The notes under the pieces were generated by a model that saw only the letters and a list, made by a program, of their open reading frames with translations, made no database searches and was not told where the DNA came from. A stretch of DNA of 35,638 bases from NCBI GenBank assembly GCA_041946965.1, contig JBHGBM010000098.1:1-35638 (forward strand), read 5' to 3'. Positions 22,997-31,161 of the stretch are shown piece by piece. Within the stretch, counting starts at the first letter, position 1. Each line of letters opens with the position of its first letter. Made by a program: the position numbers and the translations under genes. This DNA is from JBHGBM01 sp041946965 (GTDB lineage Bacteria > Acidobacteriota > Terriglobia > Bryobacterales > Bryobacteraceae).

Positions 22997-23359
22997 ATGT
23001 GGCGGTTCATCGGCATCGCCGCGGCCGTACTGGCGCTGGCCCTGTTCGCGCTCCAGATGTTCATCCACGTGGACGCGGCGCTCGCCGGGCGCGAGGCGGC
23101 GCGGAGATTCGGCGGCGACCGCGTGATGGCCCTGGCGCAGGCAGTGGGCTGCGACTCGTGCCCCCTGAAGCAAAGAAACCATGCCGTGTGGGCGCTGGGA
23201 GAAATAGGAGACCGGCGCGCGCTCGAGGCGCTGCGGAAACATTACACCGGAGCGAAATGCGACCACAGTACCCGGCTTTGCCAGTACGAGCTCGATAAGG
23301 CCATCCGGAAGATCGAACGCACGTGGGGCGTGTTGGCCTACGGCGCCCGCCCCAAGTAA
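22997..23359 (+). CDS. Small membrane-anchored protein with HEAT-like motif and four cysteines
   Basis: The 120-aa protein has an N-terminal transmembrane segment (WRFIGIAAAVLALALFALQMFI, 2-23) and a periplasmic domain. One HEAT-like helix pair is visible (NHAVWALGEIGDRRALEALRKHY, 61-83). It is flanked by C52/C55 (GCDSCPLK) and C88/C95, spaced so that two disulfides or a metal site are possible. I do not recognise a named family. The ATG at 22997 is chosen because it opens the membrane segment; the frame runs further upstream without support. It is divergent from the bactofilin gene and converges on the esterase gene three bases away. Confidence 0.75.
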   Translation: MWRFIGIAAAVLALALFALQMFIHVDAALAGREAARRFGGDRVMALAQAVGCDSCPLKQRNHAVWALGEIGDRRALEALRKHYTGAKCDHSTRLCQYELDKAIRKIERTWGVLAYGARPK

Positions 23360-23362
23360 AGC

Positions 23363-25330
23363 CTACCAGCGCAGGCCGGCGGCCGAGGCGAGCACCGCGC
23401 GAGGCTTCAGCGAAGCCGCCACGTCGGGCAGGTCGAAGTCGCGCAGCACGCCCGGCACCACGATGTCCATGATGCCCTCGTGACGTTTGGCTTTGACGAT
23501 GGCCAGGTACGACTCGGGCGCGGCGATCGAGGCGACCTTGGCGATGCGCGGCTCGAGCGAGGCGGTGTAAAGCCCCAGCACGCCGCCGTTGCCCTTGCCC
23601 GCGATGGCGATGCGCTTGGGGTCCACATCGGGCCGCGATGCGAGGTAATCGAAAGCGCGCAGGAGGTCGCCGGTCTGCATGCCCGCGAGGGTCTTGCCGA
23701 CGAGGAGGGCGCGCATGGCGGTCTGGAAGGCCTTTGAATAGCCGCCGCGAGGGCTGGGCGGTCCCGCGCTTTCCCCCCAACCGCGCGGATCCACCGCGAG
23801 CACCAGGTTGCCGGCTTCCACCAGAGACTCGATGGCAGCCATATCCGCCGCCTTGCCGGCCGCGTCCACCCACAGCACCGCGGGTTTGCGCGCGTCGCCA
23901 GCGGCGGGCACGAAGGCCAGCGCCGGAACCGTGATACCGGCTTCCGGCCGCATCTCGATCTTCTCGACCTTGTAGCCAGAGCGCTCCACCACGCCGCGGG
24001 TCTCCACCGCGGGAACGCCCCGTTCGGCGGCGACACCCAGCCGCGCCCGCACCAGCGCGGGAATGTTCTTCCCGCCCGCGCCCGCGCGCCTGGGATACAT
24101 CTTCTCCGCGAGAGCCGCGTTGAGCGACTGCACCGTTTCGGCATCGCGGATGGAAGTGGCCACCTGTCCGGTTTCCGTGACCCACAGGGTCTTGGGATCG
24201 TCCACCTTGAAATCGGGCTCGGCGCCGTCGTCCTGCTTGTTATGGAACCAGCGCTCGAACCAGCGGTAGGTGGCCTCGCGGCGCGGCTTGGACCAGCCGT
24301 GGGTGTCGTCGAACTCGAAGAAGCCCACACGGTCGCCGGCGCCGAGCACTTCGAAGACGCGCCTGGCCTCGGCGTAGGTCGCGCGCGCGCCGTCGATGGG
24401 GAAGAAGTCCTTGATGGCGGTCGCCATCTGGATGGGCTTGGGCGCGAAGGCGATGAGGAAATCGCCGAAATCCAGGCCGTCTTTCAGAAAGTTGACGAAA
24501 TCCTGTTCGGCGTCCTGCGGTCCGGGACCGGCCCACAGCTTCTCCCACGAGGTCAGGTAGCAGGAGGGCGCGGCGGCGGCGAGCCGCGGCTCGAAAGCGG
24601 CCAGGTAGGAGGACTGCGTGCCGCCGCCCGAGTTGCCGGCCACGGCGATGCGCTTGGGGTCCACATCCTTGCGGGTGAGCAGGTAGTCGAAGGCGCGCAC
24701 GCCGTCGTTGATGAAGTAGCGCGCGATGTTCGTGCCGGTGAGCAGGCACTGGGTTCCGGCGCTGGTATGCTCGCCGGTGCCGCCCGGATTGAACGGAGAC
24801 TTCCCGGTGGCGGGGTCGAAGTAGCCGAGCCGCTCGCCCTGCCCCGGCGGGTCGTAGGCCAGCACCAGGAAGCCGCGTTTCGCCAGCGTGACCCACACGC
24901 GCTGGTAGAGTTCGGCGGCCTTGCCGTCGCCGCTATGCCCCGCGGTTCCAAGCACCGCGGGATAGGGCGGCTTGCCCGTGGCGGGCACGAACACGTTCGC
25001 GGTGACGTAGTAACGGGGCAGGCTCTCGAAGAGGAGTTTCTCGACCTTGTAGCCGTCGCGCTCGAGTGTGCCGGTGATGCGTGCGTTGAGCGGTGTCTTT
25101 TCAGGAAGCCCGCCGACCTCCTCCAGCATCTTCCTGCGGATGTACGCCTGGCGCATCTTCACCTGTGCGGGCGTCTTGATGGCGGCGACGGCCGCCGCGC
25201 GCCGTTCCCACTGCGACCTGGCGATGGCGGTGAGGTAGCGGTCCACCATGCCGTCCAGACCCGTGGAAACGTCCCACGGCGATTGCGCTTGGCAGACCGC
25301 GAGGGCGACGAACAAGAGATTTTTTTTCAT
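23363..25330 (-). CDS. Tandem alpha/beta-hydrolase (acetyl xylan esterase-like), second copy inactive
   Basis: The 655-aa exported protein (signal MKKNLLFVALAVCQAQ) has two related alpha/beta-hydrolase modules. The first (about 90-365) has the nucleophile elbow G232-N-S234-G-G and a C-terminal His (H344 in DDTHGW). It resembles the acetyl xylan esterase/dienelactone hydrolase-type enzymes often seen in polysaccharide loci. The second (about 445-655) repeats RAFDYLxxRxDVDPKRIAxAG, but its elbow reads G578-K-G580-N-G: the Ser is Gly, and the protein ends before a His region. The second half is therefore probably structural. It follows the TonB receptor gene by 18 bases and is likely cotranscribed with it. 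Confidence 0.85.
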   Translation of the reverse strand: MKKNLLFVALAVCQAQSPWDVSTGLDGMVDRYLTAIARSQWERRAAAVAAIKTPAQVKMRQAYIRRKMLEEVGGLPEKTPLNARITGTLERDGYKVEKLLFESLPRYYVTANVFVPATGKPPYPAVLGTAGHSGDGKAAELYQRVWVTLAKRGFLVLAYDPPGQGERLGYFDPATGKSPFNPGGTGEHTSAGTQCLLTGTNIARYFINDGVRAFDYLLTRKDVDPKRIAVAGNSGGGTQSSYLAAFEPRLAAAAPSCYLTSWEKLWAGPGPQDAEQDFVNFLKDGLDFGDFLIAFAPKPIQMATAIKDFFPIDGARATYAEARRVFEVLGAGDRVGFFEFDDTHGWSKPRREATYRWFERWFHNKQDDGAEPDFKVDDPKTLWVTETGQVATSIRDAETVQSLNAALAEKMYPRRAGAGGKNIPALVRARLGVAAERGVPAVETRGVVERSGYKVEKIEMRPEAGITVPALAFVPAAGDARKPAVLWVDAAGKAADMAAIESLVEAGNLVLAVDPRGWGESAGPPSPRGGYSKAFQTAMRALLVGKTLAGMQTGDLLRAFDYLASRPDVDPKRIAIAGKGNGGVLGLYTASLEPRIAKVASIAAPESYLAIVKAKRHEGIMDIVVPGVLRDFDLPDVAASLKPRAVLASAAGLRW

Positions 25331-25348
25331 GAGCGTGGCCAGCGAAAC

Positions 25349-28300
25349 CTAAAACAGCAGTTTAAGTCCAAACTGGATGATGCGCGGCGAGCCGGCGCTT
25401 TCGATCCTGCCGAAGCGGTTGGCCACGTTCAGGCTGGTTTGCGGACCGCTCAGGTTCACGTTGTTGAACGCGTTGAAGAACTCCGAGCGGAACTGGATAC
25501 TGGTTCCCTCGCGCACGCGGAACTTCTTCATGAGCGAGAGGTCCGCGTTCCACGAACCGAGCCGGCGCATGAAGTTGCGCGGCGCGGTGCCGAAGGTGCC
25601 GAGCGCGGCCGGCGCAAACGCGGCCGTATTGAAGTACTGGTTGATCAGGTCCTTGCGCGGCCGGTTCGTATCCAAGTACGGGTTGCCGATCAGGTCGGCG
25701 TTGTCGATGCCCAGGCCGCTTAGCGAACGGTCCGTGCCGGAAGCGATGCCGAAGGGCGTGCCGGTCTGCATGGTCCAGAAGCCCGAGGATTCCCAACCGC
25801 CGATCACGTTGCGCACGAGGGTGCCCCCGGTGGAGAGCCTCGGAAGCGCCCACACATACGAGAGCACGAACCGGTGATTGATATCGAAATCCGACGGTCC
25901 GCGGTTCGCCTTCCGGCTGTAGGGGATGATGGAGCTTCCCTGCCCCGGCGTAGGCTCCGACGAAGACTCGTCGATCGATTTCGACCAGGTGTAATTAGCT
26001 TCCACCGAAATGCCGTTGGCGACGCGTCGCTCCACCGACATCTGGAGGCCGTGGTAGCTGGAGTTGCCTTCGGAGAACGCGTTCAGCACCGAGCCGTAAT
26101 TCTGGTACGGGCGCCGCTGCTGGATGTTGCCGACGGTGCTCTGGCCGGGCACATACAGGGCGTAGTTCACGTCCAGGCCGTAAGAGAGGTGCCTGCCCTG
26201 GTTGCCGATGTAGCTGATGTGGGCGGCCAGGTTGCGCGTGAGCTCGCGCTCGACGGTGATGTTCCAGGTCTCCTGGTAGCTGGGCCGGAAACCGTTATTG
26301 AAGACGCCGAACTGCCCGAGCGGCGTGAAGAACTCCACGTCCTTTCCGGGGATGAACGGCGCGAAGGACTGCGGGAACGGGTTGCCCGCCGTGCCGTAGG
26401 GGTCTTCAAAGCGCACACCGTAACGCACGATCTGGGGGCTGAACGGCGCGGAATCCACGAAGGTGTTGTAGAGGACGGTGAACTGCGGGTTCCAGAACAG
26501 GCCGGCGCCGCCGCGGACGACCGTGTTCTTCCCGCCGGGGCGCCAGGCGAAGCCCAGGCGCGGCGCCAGTGCGGCCATGTACGGGTCGAAGCCGCCATCC
26601 GGGCAGCCCGGGTCACCCGCGCTGAGGTAGCCGAGAGGAGCTTTCGGGTAGCGGGTGGATGGCACACCCGGGCGGAAGCACTGCACGCGGCCGAGGTCGT
26701 CATGAAACGGGAACTGCGGGTCCCAGCGGAGCCCCGCGGTAAGCGTCAAGTTGGAGGTTGCGCGGATCGTATCCTGCCCGAAGAAGCCCCAGCGGGTGCC
26801 GAACAGGCTCTTGTACTCGCCGCCGCCCTGCCAGAACTGGTAGACGTCGCCGAGGACGAAATCGGCCATGGCGTTGCCGCTGATGGAGCCGTTGAAGGTG
26901 AACAGCCCCATGGTGCGGAAGTGATTCTTGATGTCGTTGGCGGAGCGCAGGATTTCGCCGCCGAACTTGAACTCGTGCCGCCCGCGGATGTACGTAGCGG
27001 TGTCGGCGAATTGCAGGTCGTAGTCGGTCTTGTCGTAATACCAGCCGGGGCGTGAGAGGAACCCGCCGGAAACGCTGATGTAGACGGAGGTTGGATTCTG
27101 GACGGCGATGCCCTTCACGCCGGCGTCCTTGAAACTCAGAGGCAGCTTGATGGCGGACCAGTCGTTGAGGGTGCGGCGGCCGCGATAGGCGAACGTCAAG
27201 CTGTTGATCAGGGTGGGCGAGACCGTCCACATATCGTTCAGCGTGAGCTGGCGGTACGGCTGGGTGGATTTGCCGACCTCCGATGCCGACATACTGGCGT
27301 AGTCATCGACCTTGCCCGTGAAGGGGCGCTGGAACTTCGTGTAGAACAGGCGGCCGGAAACGCGGTGCGCGCGCACCACCCAATCCACCTTGCCCGTGTA
27401 TTCGTTGGTGTCCTCGATAGCAGGGGTGCCAGTGAAGCGCGAGCCGTCCGGGGTGCCGGGGTCGGGGAGATACTTCAGGAACGCCTGCGTGATCGGGCTG
27501 ATGCGGGAAAGCGGGATCTGCGCGTTGGGGAAATTCGCGCCCGTGATGGGGTCCTTGATCGCCCTTCCCAGCGCGGAGAAGTCCCCCCGGCGCATGGCTC
27601 CGGTGGGGAGGAACTGCCGGGAGAGCTGCGGGTCGCTGCGCAGCCGCGTCCCCTGGTAAGCAAAGAAGAAGAACAGCTTGTCCTTCCGGACAGGGCCGCC
27701 GAGCGTGGCGCCAAACTGGTTGCGTTTGAGGGAGTCGCGCCGGGCGGCGAAAAAGTTGCGCGCGTTGAACTGCGCGTTGCGCACGAACTCGAACGCCGCG
27801 CCGTGGAACTGGTTGGTGCCGGACTTGGTCACCACGTTGACCACCGCACCGGTGGCGTTGGCGTACTCCGCGCTGAAATTGCTCTTCTGAATGCTGAACT
27901 CCTGCACGGCGTCGGGGTTCGGCATCACGCCGCTGTAGTTGCGGTAGGAGTCCGTGTTCATGCCGGTGTCGAGCAGGTAGTACACACCGTTGCCGCGGCT
28001 GCCGTTCACCACGAACTGGTTGCCCTCGCCGTAGGATCCGCCGCGCGAGATCACGCCGGCCTGAATGGACATGAGCTGGGTGATGTCACGGCCGTTGAGC
28101 GGCAGGTCCACGATGCGCTGCTGATCCACCAGGCCCTTGATGGTGCCGCTCTGGGTGTCCACCAGCGGCGCGGCGCCGGTGACCGTGACGGCCTCCGAGA
28201 CGGCGCCCACGTTCATGGTGATGTCGATGGTGGCGTTGTCGTTGACGGCCAGCACGATGCCGGTCTGGACGAATTTCTGAAAGCCCGATTTCTCGGCGGT

Positions 28301-28525
28301 CAGCTCGTATTGGCCCACGGGCAGCAACGGCAGCCTGTAGCTGCCGTCGGCGGCGGTGGCGCGCGACTGCGTGTAACCGGTCTGGGTATTCACAACTTTG
28401 ACTTGCGCCTCCGGGACCACGGCGCCCGAGGAATCGCGCACCGTGCCCACGATATTGGCGGACGATTGCGCGAAAAGGAAGGCCGGAAAGAAAAATAACG
28501 CTGCGGTTGTGGATCTCAGTCTCAT
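25349..28525 (-). CDS. TonB-dependent outer-membrane receptor, Oar-like
   Basis: The 1058-aa protein has a signal peptide ending near LFAQ. A carboxypeptidase-regulatory-like beta domain follows at about 20-108 (IVGTVRDSSGAVVPEAQVKV, SYRLPLLPVGQYELTAEKSGF), then a plug domain (about 115-235: LPLNGRDITQLMSIQAGV) and a long beta-barrel ending in the aromatic residue typical of outer-membrane barrels (QFGLKLLF). This build is the large Oar/TonB family expanded in Acidobacteriota, thought to import oligosaccharides or other big substrates. AGAGGT stands nine bases before the ATG, and TATTAT (28566-28561) is a -10 candidate. The lyase gene lies upstream on the same strand and the esterase gene downstream, suggesting a polysaccharide-use operon. 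Ligand unknown. Confidence 0.93.
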   Translation of the reverse strand: MRLRSTTAALFFFPAFLFAQSSANIVGTVRDSSGAVVPEAQVKVVNTQTGYTQSRATAADGSYRLPLLPVGQYELTAEKSGFQKFVQTGIVLAVNDNATIDITMNVGAVSEAVTVTGAAPLVDTQSGTIKGLVDQQRIVDLPLNGRDITQLMSIQAGVISRGGSYGEGNQFVVNGSRGNGVYYLLDTGMNTDSYRNYSGVMPNPDAVQEFSIQKSNFSAEYANATGAVVNVVTKSGTNQFHGAAFEFVRNAQFNARNFFAARRDSLKRNQFGATLGGPVRKDKLFFFFAYQGTRLRSDPQLSRQFLPTGAMRRGDFSALGRAIKDPITGANFPNAQIPLSRISPITQAFLKYLPDPGTPDGSRFTGTPAIEDTNEYTGKVDWVVRAHRVSGRLFYTKFQRPFTGKVDDYASMSASEVGKSTQPYRQLTLNDMWTVSPTLINSLTFAYRGRRTLNDWSAIKLPLSFKDAGVKGIAVQNPTSVYISVSGGFLSRPGWYYDKTDYDLQFADTATYIRGRHEFKFGGEILRSANDIKNHFRTMGLFTFNGSISGNAMADFVLGDVYQFWQGGGEYKSLFGTRWGFFGQDTIRATSNLTLTAGLRWDPQFPFHDDLGRVQCFRPGVPSTRYPKAPLGYLSAGDPGCPDGGFDPYMAALAPRLGFAWRPGGKNTVVRGGAGLFWNPQFTVLYNTFVDSAPFSPQIVRYGVRFEDPYGTAGNPFPQSFAPFIPGKDVEFFTPLGQFGVFNNGFRPSYQETWNITVERELTRNLAAHISYIGNQGRHLSYGLDVNYALYVPGQSTVGNIQQRRPYQNYGSVLNAFSEGNSSYHGLQMSVERRVANGISVEANYTWSKSIDESSSEPTPGQGSSIIPYSRKANRGPSDFDINHRFVLSYVWALPRLSTGGTLVRNVIGGWESSGFWTMQTGTPFGIASGTDRSLSGLGIDNADLIGNPYLDTNRPRKDLINQYFNTAAFAPAALGTFGTAPRNFMRRLGSWNADLSLMKKFRVREGTSIQFRSEFFNAFNNVNLSGPQTSLNVANRFGRIESAGSPRIIQFGLKLLF

Positions 28526-28588
28526 CGTCGGATTACCTCTAGAAACCCTGAATGGAAACCATAATACTACGGGGCCGCCGCCGTGGTC

Positions 28589-29689
28589 TCAGAAACGCGC
28601 TTGCACCACGTACACCTGGCCCGTGCCGGTGCGGTCGGAGGTGTACGCGATGTACTTTCCAGTACGGCTGAAGCTCGGGTGCACGTGCGCGGACTTGGGG
28701 TGGCCGCCGGCCACCGAGGAATCCGGCCAGCAGAGGATGCGGTGATCGCCCGTTTTGAGGTCGATCAGGATCAGAGGATTGTCGTTGGGCTTCTGCACGT
28801 CGGAGACGATGTAGCGTGAGTCGTGCGTGATCATGGAGTGGCCCAGCATGTAGTTCGAGGTGAAGTGGGTGCGCCGGTCCGAGCCGTCGCGCCGCATGGA
28901 GCAGATGGTCGCGGGCACCCAGCCCGGCTGGGTCTTGCCGTGGAAGTAGAAGCGCTCGCCGTCCGGAGCCCAGTACTCGTGGGTGGCGCGGAAGCCGTAG
29001 GGCATGATGAGGAAGGGCCGCGATTTGCCGGTGCGGAAATCGGCGATCATGGTGCGGGCGCGGCGCTCCATGGGCAGCTTCATGTTGTTCTGCTCGTCCG
29101 GGGTGCGCACGTAGGTGACCAGGCAAGGATCGGCGGGGCAGATCAGCAGGTGGCCGCCCGTGCCGTTCTCCACCGGCGCGGTCTTCGCGATGGCGCCGGC
29201 ACGCAGGTCCACGAGCGCGATCCCGGGCGCGCCCGCTTTATCCACGTACGAAGCGGCGGTGAAGCGGCCGTCGCGCGAGAACGTGCGTCCGGCGGAGAAC
29301 CGCGAGCCGCCGAGAGCGCGGGCGAGGTCGATGAGGACGGTCTCGCGCCCGGTGGGCACGTCGGTCTGCGCCAGGCGGTCGCCGTCCTGGTAGACCACGT
29401 TGCGGCCGTCGGGATGCATGGAGAAGGACAGGTTCGCCAGGCGCGCGGCGCGGGTAAGCTGGGCCGTCTCGCCCGTGCGCAGGTCCACCCGATAGAGCTG
29501 CCAGGCGCCGGTGCGGTTGGAACTGTAGACCAGATAGCGGTCGCCGGCGGTGAAGGGCTGCGCCTCGAAATAGCAGCTATGGCTCACGGCGCCGCCGCTG
29601 GTGATCTGCCAGACCTCCCGGCCAGTGCGGGGGTCGGGCCTGCCGGTTACGCCGCCCAGCACGGCGGAAAGAAAATCGCGGCGGGTCAT
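28589..29689 (-). CDS. Oligogalacturonate-lyase-like seven-bladed propeller (PL22-like), Tat-exported
   Basis: The product (366 aa) is a beta-propeller resembling oligogalacturonide lyase of PL22. It begins with DPRTGREVWQIT and has blades ending in motifs such as RYLVYSSNRTGAWQLY, RTFSRDGRFTAAS, ATHEYWAPDGERFYF and HPSFSRTGKYIAYTSDRTG. Family members cleave unsaturated digalacturonate using Mn2+ held by histidines; H-containing loops are present (SHSCYFEAQPF, MLGHSMITHD), but the ligands were not aligned. The N-terminus MTRRDFLSAVLGG is a Tat signal, unusual for the classic cytosolic lyase. Starts at 29704 or 29701 are also possible. Alternatively it is a TolB-like propeller with another role. 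Confidence 0.75.
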   Translation of the reverse strand: MTRRDFLSAVLGGVTGRPDPRTGREVWQITSGGAVSHSCYFEAQPFTAGDRYLVYSSNRTGAWQLYRVDLRTGETAQLTRAARLANLSFSMHPDGRNVVYQDGDRLAQTDVPTGRETVLIDLARALGGSRFSAGRTFSRDGRFTAASYVDKAGAPGIALVDLRAGAIAKTAPVENGTGGHLLICPADPCLVTYVRTPDEQNNMKLPMERRARTMIADFRTGKSRPFLIMPYGFRATHEYWAPDGERFYFHGKTQPGWVPATICSMRRDGSDRRTHFTSNYMLGHSMITHDSRYIVSDVQKPNDNPLILIDLKTGDHRILCWPDSSVAGGHPKSAHVHPSFSRTGKYIAYTSDRTGTGQVYVVQARF

Positions 29690-29745
29690 TGCAGCGCTCA
29701 TCATAGTACACGGCGGCGCGCAAATGGATATAGTGGATACTCACC

Positions 29746-31137
29746 ATGAACCGCCGCGCCTTTCTACAACAGGCGATGGCCGCGAGCGCATGCGCCGCCA
29801 TGCCGCCGGGCCGCCCACTGAATTTCCTGCTGATCACCGCCGACGACATGAACTGGAGCACCCCGGGGTGCTTCGGCGGCAAGGTCCCGGACATCACGCC
29901 GAACATCGACCGGCTCGCATCGCAGGGGCTGCGCTTCGAGCGCGCGCACGTCACCGTCGCGGTGTGCCAGCCGAGCAGGTCCGTGCTGATGACCGGACGC
30001 TACCCGTACCGCAACGGCGCCGAGGGTTTCAATCCGATACGTGAAGACATCCCCACGCTCCAGGAGCAACTGCACGCGGCCGGGTACCTGAACGGCATCA
30101 TGGCGAAAAACGCGCACCTGGCGCCGCGCGCGAAGTTCTGCTGGGATTTCTACATCACTCCCGAGCAACTCGGGCAGGGCCGCAGTCCGAAGGACTACTA
30201 CCGGTACACGAAGGAATTCCTGGAGAAGGCCAAGTCCGCGCGCCAGCCGTTTTTCCTGATGGCGAATTCGCAGGACCCGCACCGGCCGTTCGCGGGCAGC
30301 GAGCAGGAGCTGAAGAACTTCGGCAAGCACCTGCCCTACGGCCGCAAAATCGAACCCAAGGAAGCCATTGTGCCCGGGTTCCTGCCGGACATTCCCAAGG
30401 TGCGGCAGGAGATCGCCGAGTACATGACTTCCGCGCACCGCTGCGATGAGACGGTGGGCGAGGTGCTGCGGGCGTTGGCCGAGTCCGGCATGGAGCAGGA
30501 CACGCTGGTGATGTTCCTCAGCGACAACGGCATGGCGCTGCCCTTCGCCAAAACCAACTGCTACCTGAACAGCACGCGCACGCCGTGGATCGTGCGCTGG
30601 CCGGGGAAGACCAAGGCGGGCACGGTGAACCGCCGGGAATTCATCTCCGGCATCGACTTCACGCCGACCGTTCTGGAGGCCGCGGGGCTGAAGCAGATCG
30701 ACGGCGTGGACGGCCGGTCTTTTCTGCCGCTGCTCACGGGCGGGCGGCAGCAGGGCCGCGAGCGCGTGTTCACCGTGTTCCACGAGACTTCCGGAAGGCA
30801 GCGCTTCGAGATGCGCTGCGTGCAGAACGGGCGCTTCGGCTACATCTATAATGCGTGGTCGGACGGCAAACGGGCGTTCCGCAACGAATCGCAGAACGGG
30901 CTGACGTGGAGGGCGATGACCGAAGCCGCAGCCACCGATGCGCGCATTGCCGAACGCGTGAAGCTGTTCAGCTACCGTGTGCCCGAGGAGCTCTATGACT
31001 TCCAGGCGGACCCGGACGGGCTGAGGAACCTCGCGGGCAATCCGAAGTACAAGACGGAACTCGAGCGGCTGCGCCGCACGCTGCGGGAGAACATGGTGCG
31101 TACCGGCGACCGGCTGGCGCAGCAGTTCAAGGGCTGA
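29746..31137 (+). CDS. Type I sulfatase, heparan-N-sulfatase-like, Tat-exported
   Basis: The 463-aa sulfatase has the formylglycine motif C74-Q-P-S-R78 (VAVCQPSRSVLMTGR), the metal-binding strand LNFLLITADDMNWSTPGCFGG, and MFLSDNGMALPFAKT with the Asp-Asn metal ligands. The start LITADDMNWSTPGCFG is typical of the sulfamidase/N-sulfoglucosamine sulfohydrolase-like group. The N-terminus MNRRAFLQQAMAASACAA is a Tat signal. It is divergent from the PL22-like gene with a 56-base gap. TATAGT (29729-29734) is a -10 candidate giving a leader of about five bases. The specificity is a guess from similarity of the N-terminal region. Confidence 0.92.
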   Translation: MNRRAFLQQAMAASACAAMPPGRPLNFLLITADDMNWSTPGCFGGKVPDITPNIDRLASQGLRFERAHVTVAVCQPSRSVLMTGRYPYRNGAEGFNPIREDIPTLQEQLHAAGYLNGIMAKNAHLAPRAKFCWDFYITPEQLGQGRSPKDYYRYTKEFLEKAKSARQPFFLMANSQDPHRPFAGSEQELKNFGKHLPYGRKIEPKEAIVPGFLPDIPKVRQEIAEYMTSAHRCDETVGEVLRALAESGMEQDTLVMFLSDNGMALPFAKTNCYLNSTRTPWIVRWPGKTKAGTVNRREFISGIDFTPTVLEAAGLKQIDGVDGRSFLPLLTGGRQQGRERVFTVFHETSGRQRFEMRCVQNGRFGYIYNAWSDGKRAFRNESQNGLTWRAMTEAAATDARIAERVKLFSYRVPEELYDFQADPDGLRNLAGNPKYKTELERLRRTLRENMVRTGDRLAQQFKG

Positions 31138-31161
31138 GCGCGGCTGATATCATTGGTCGTT

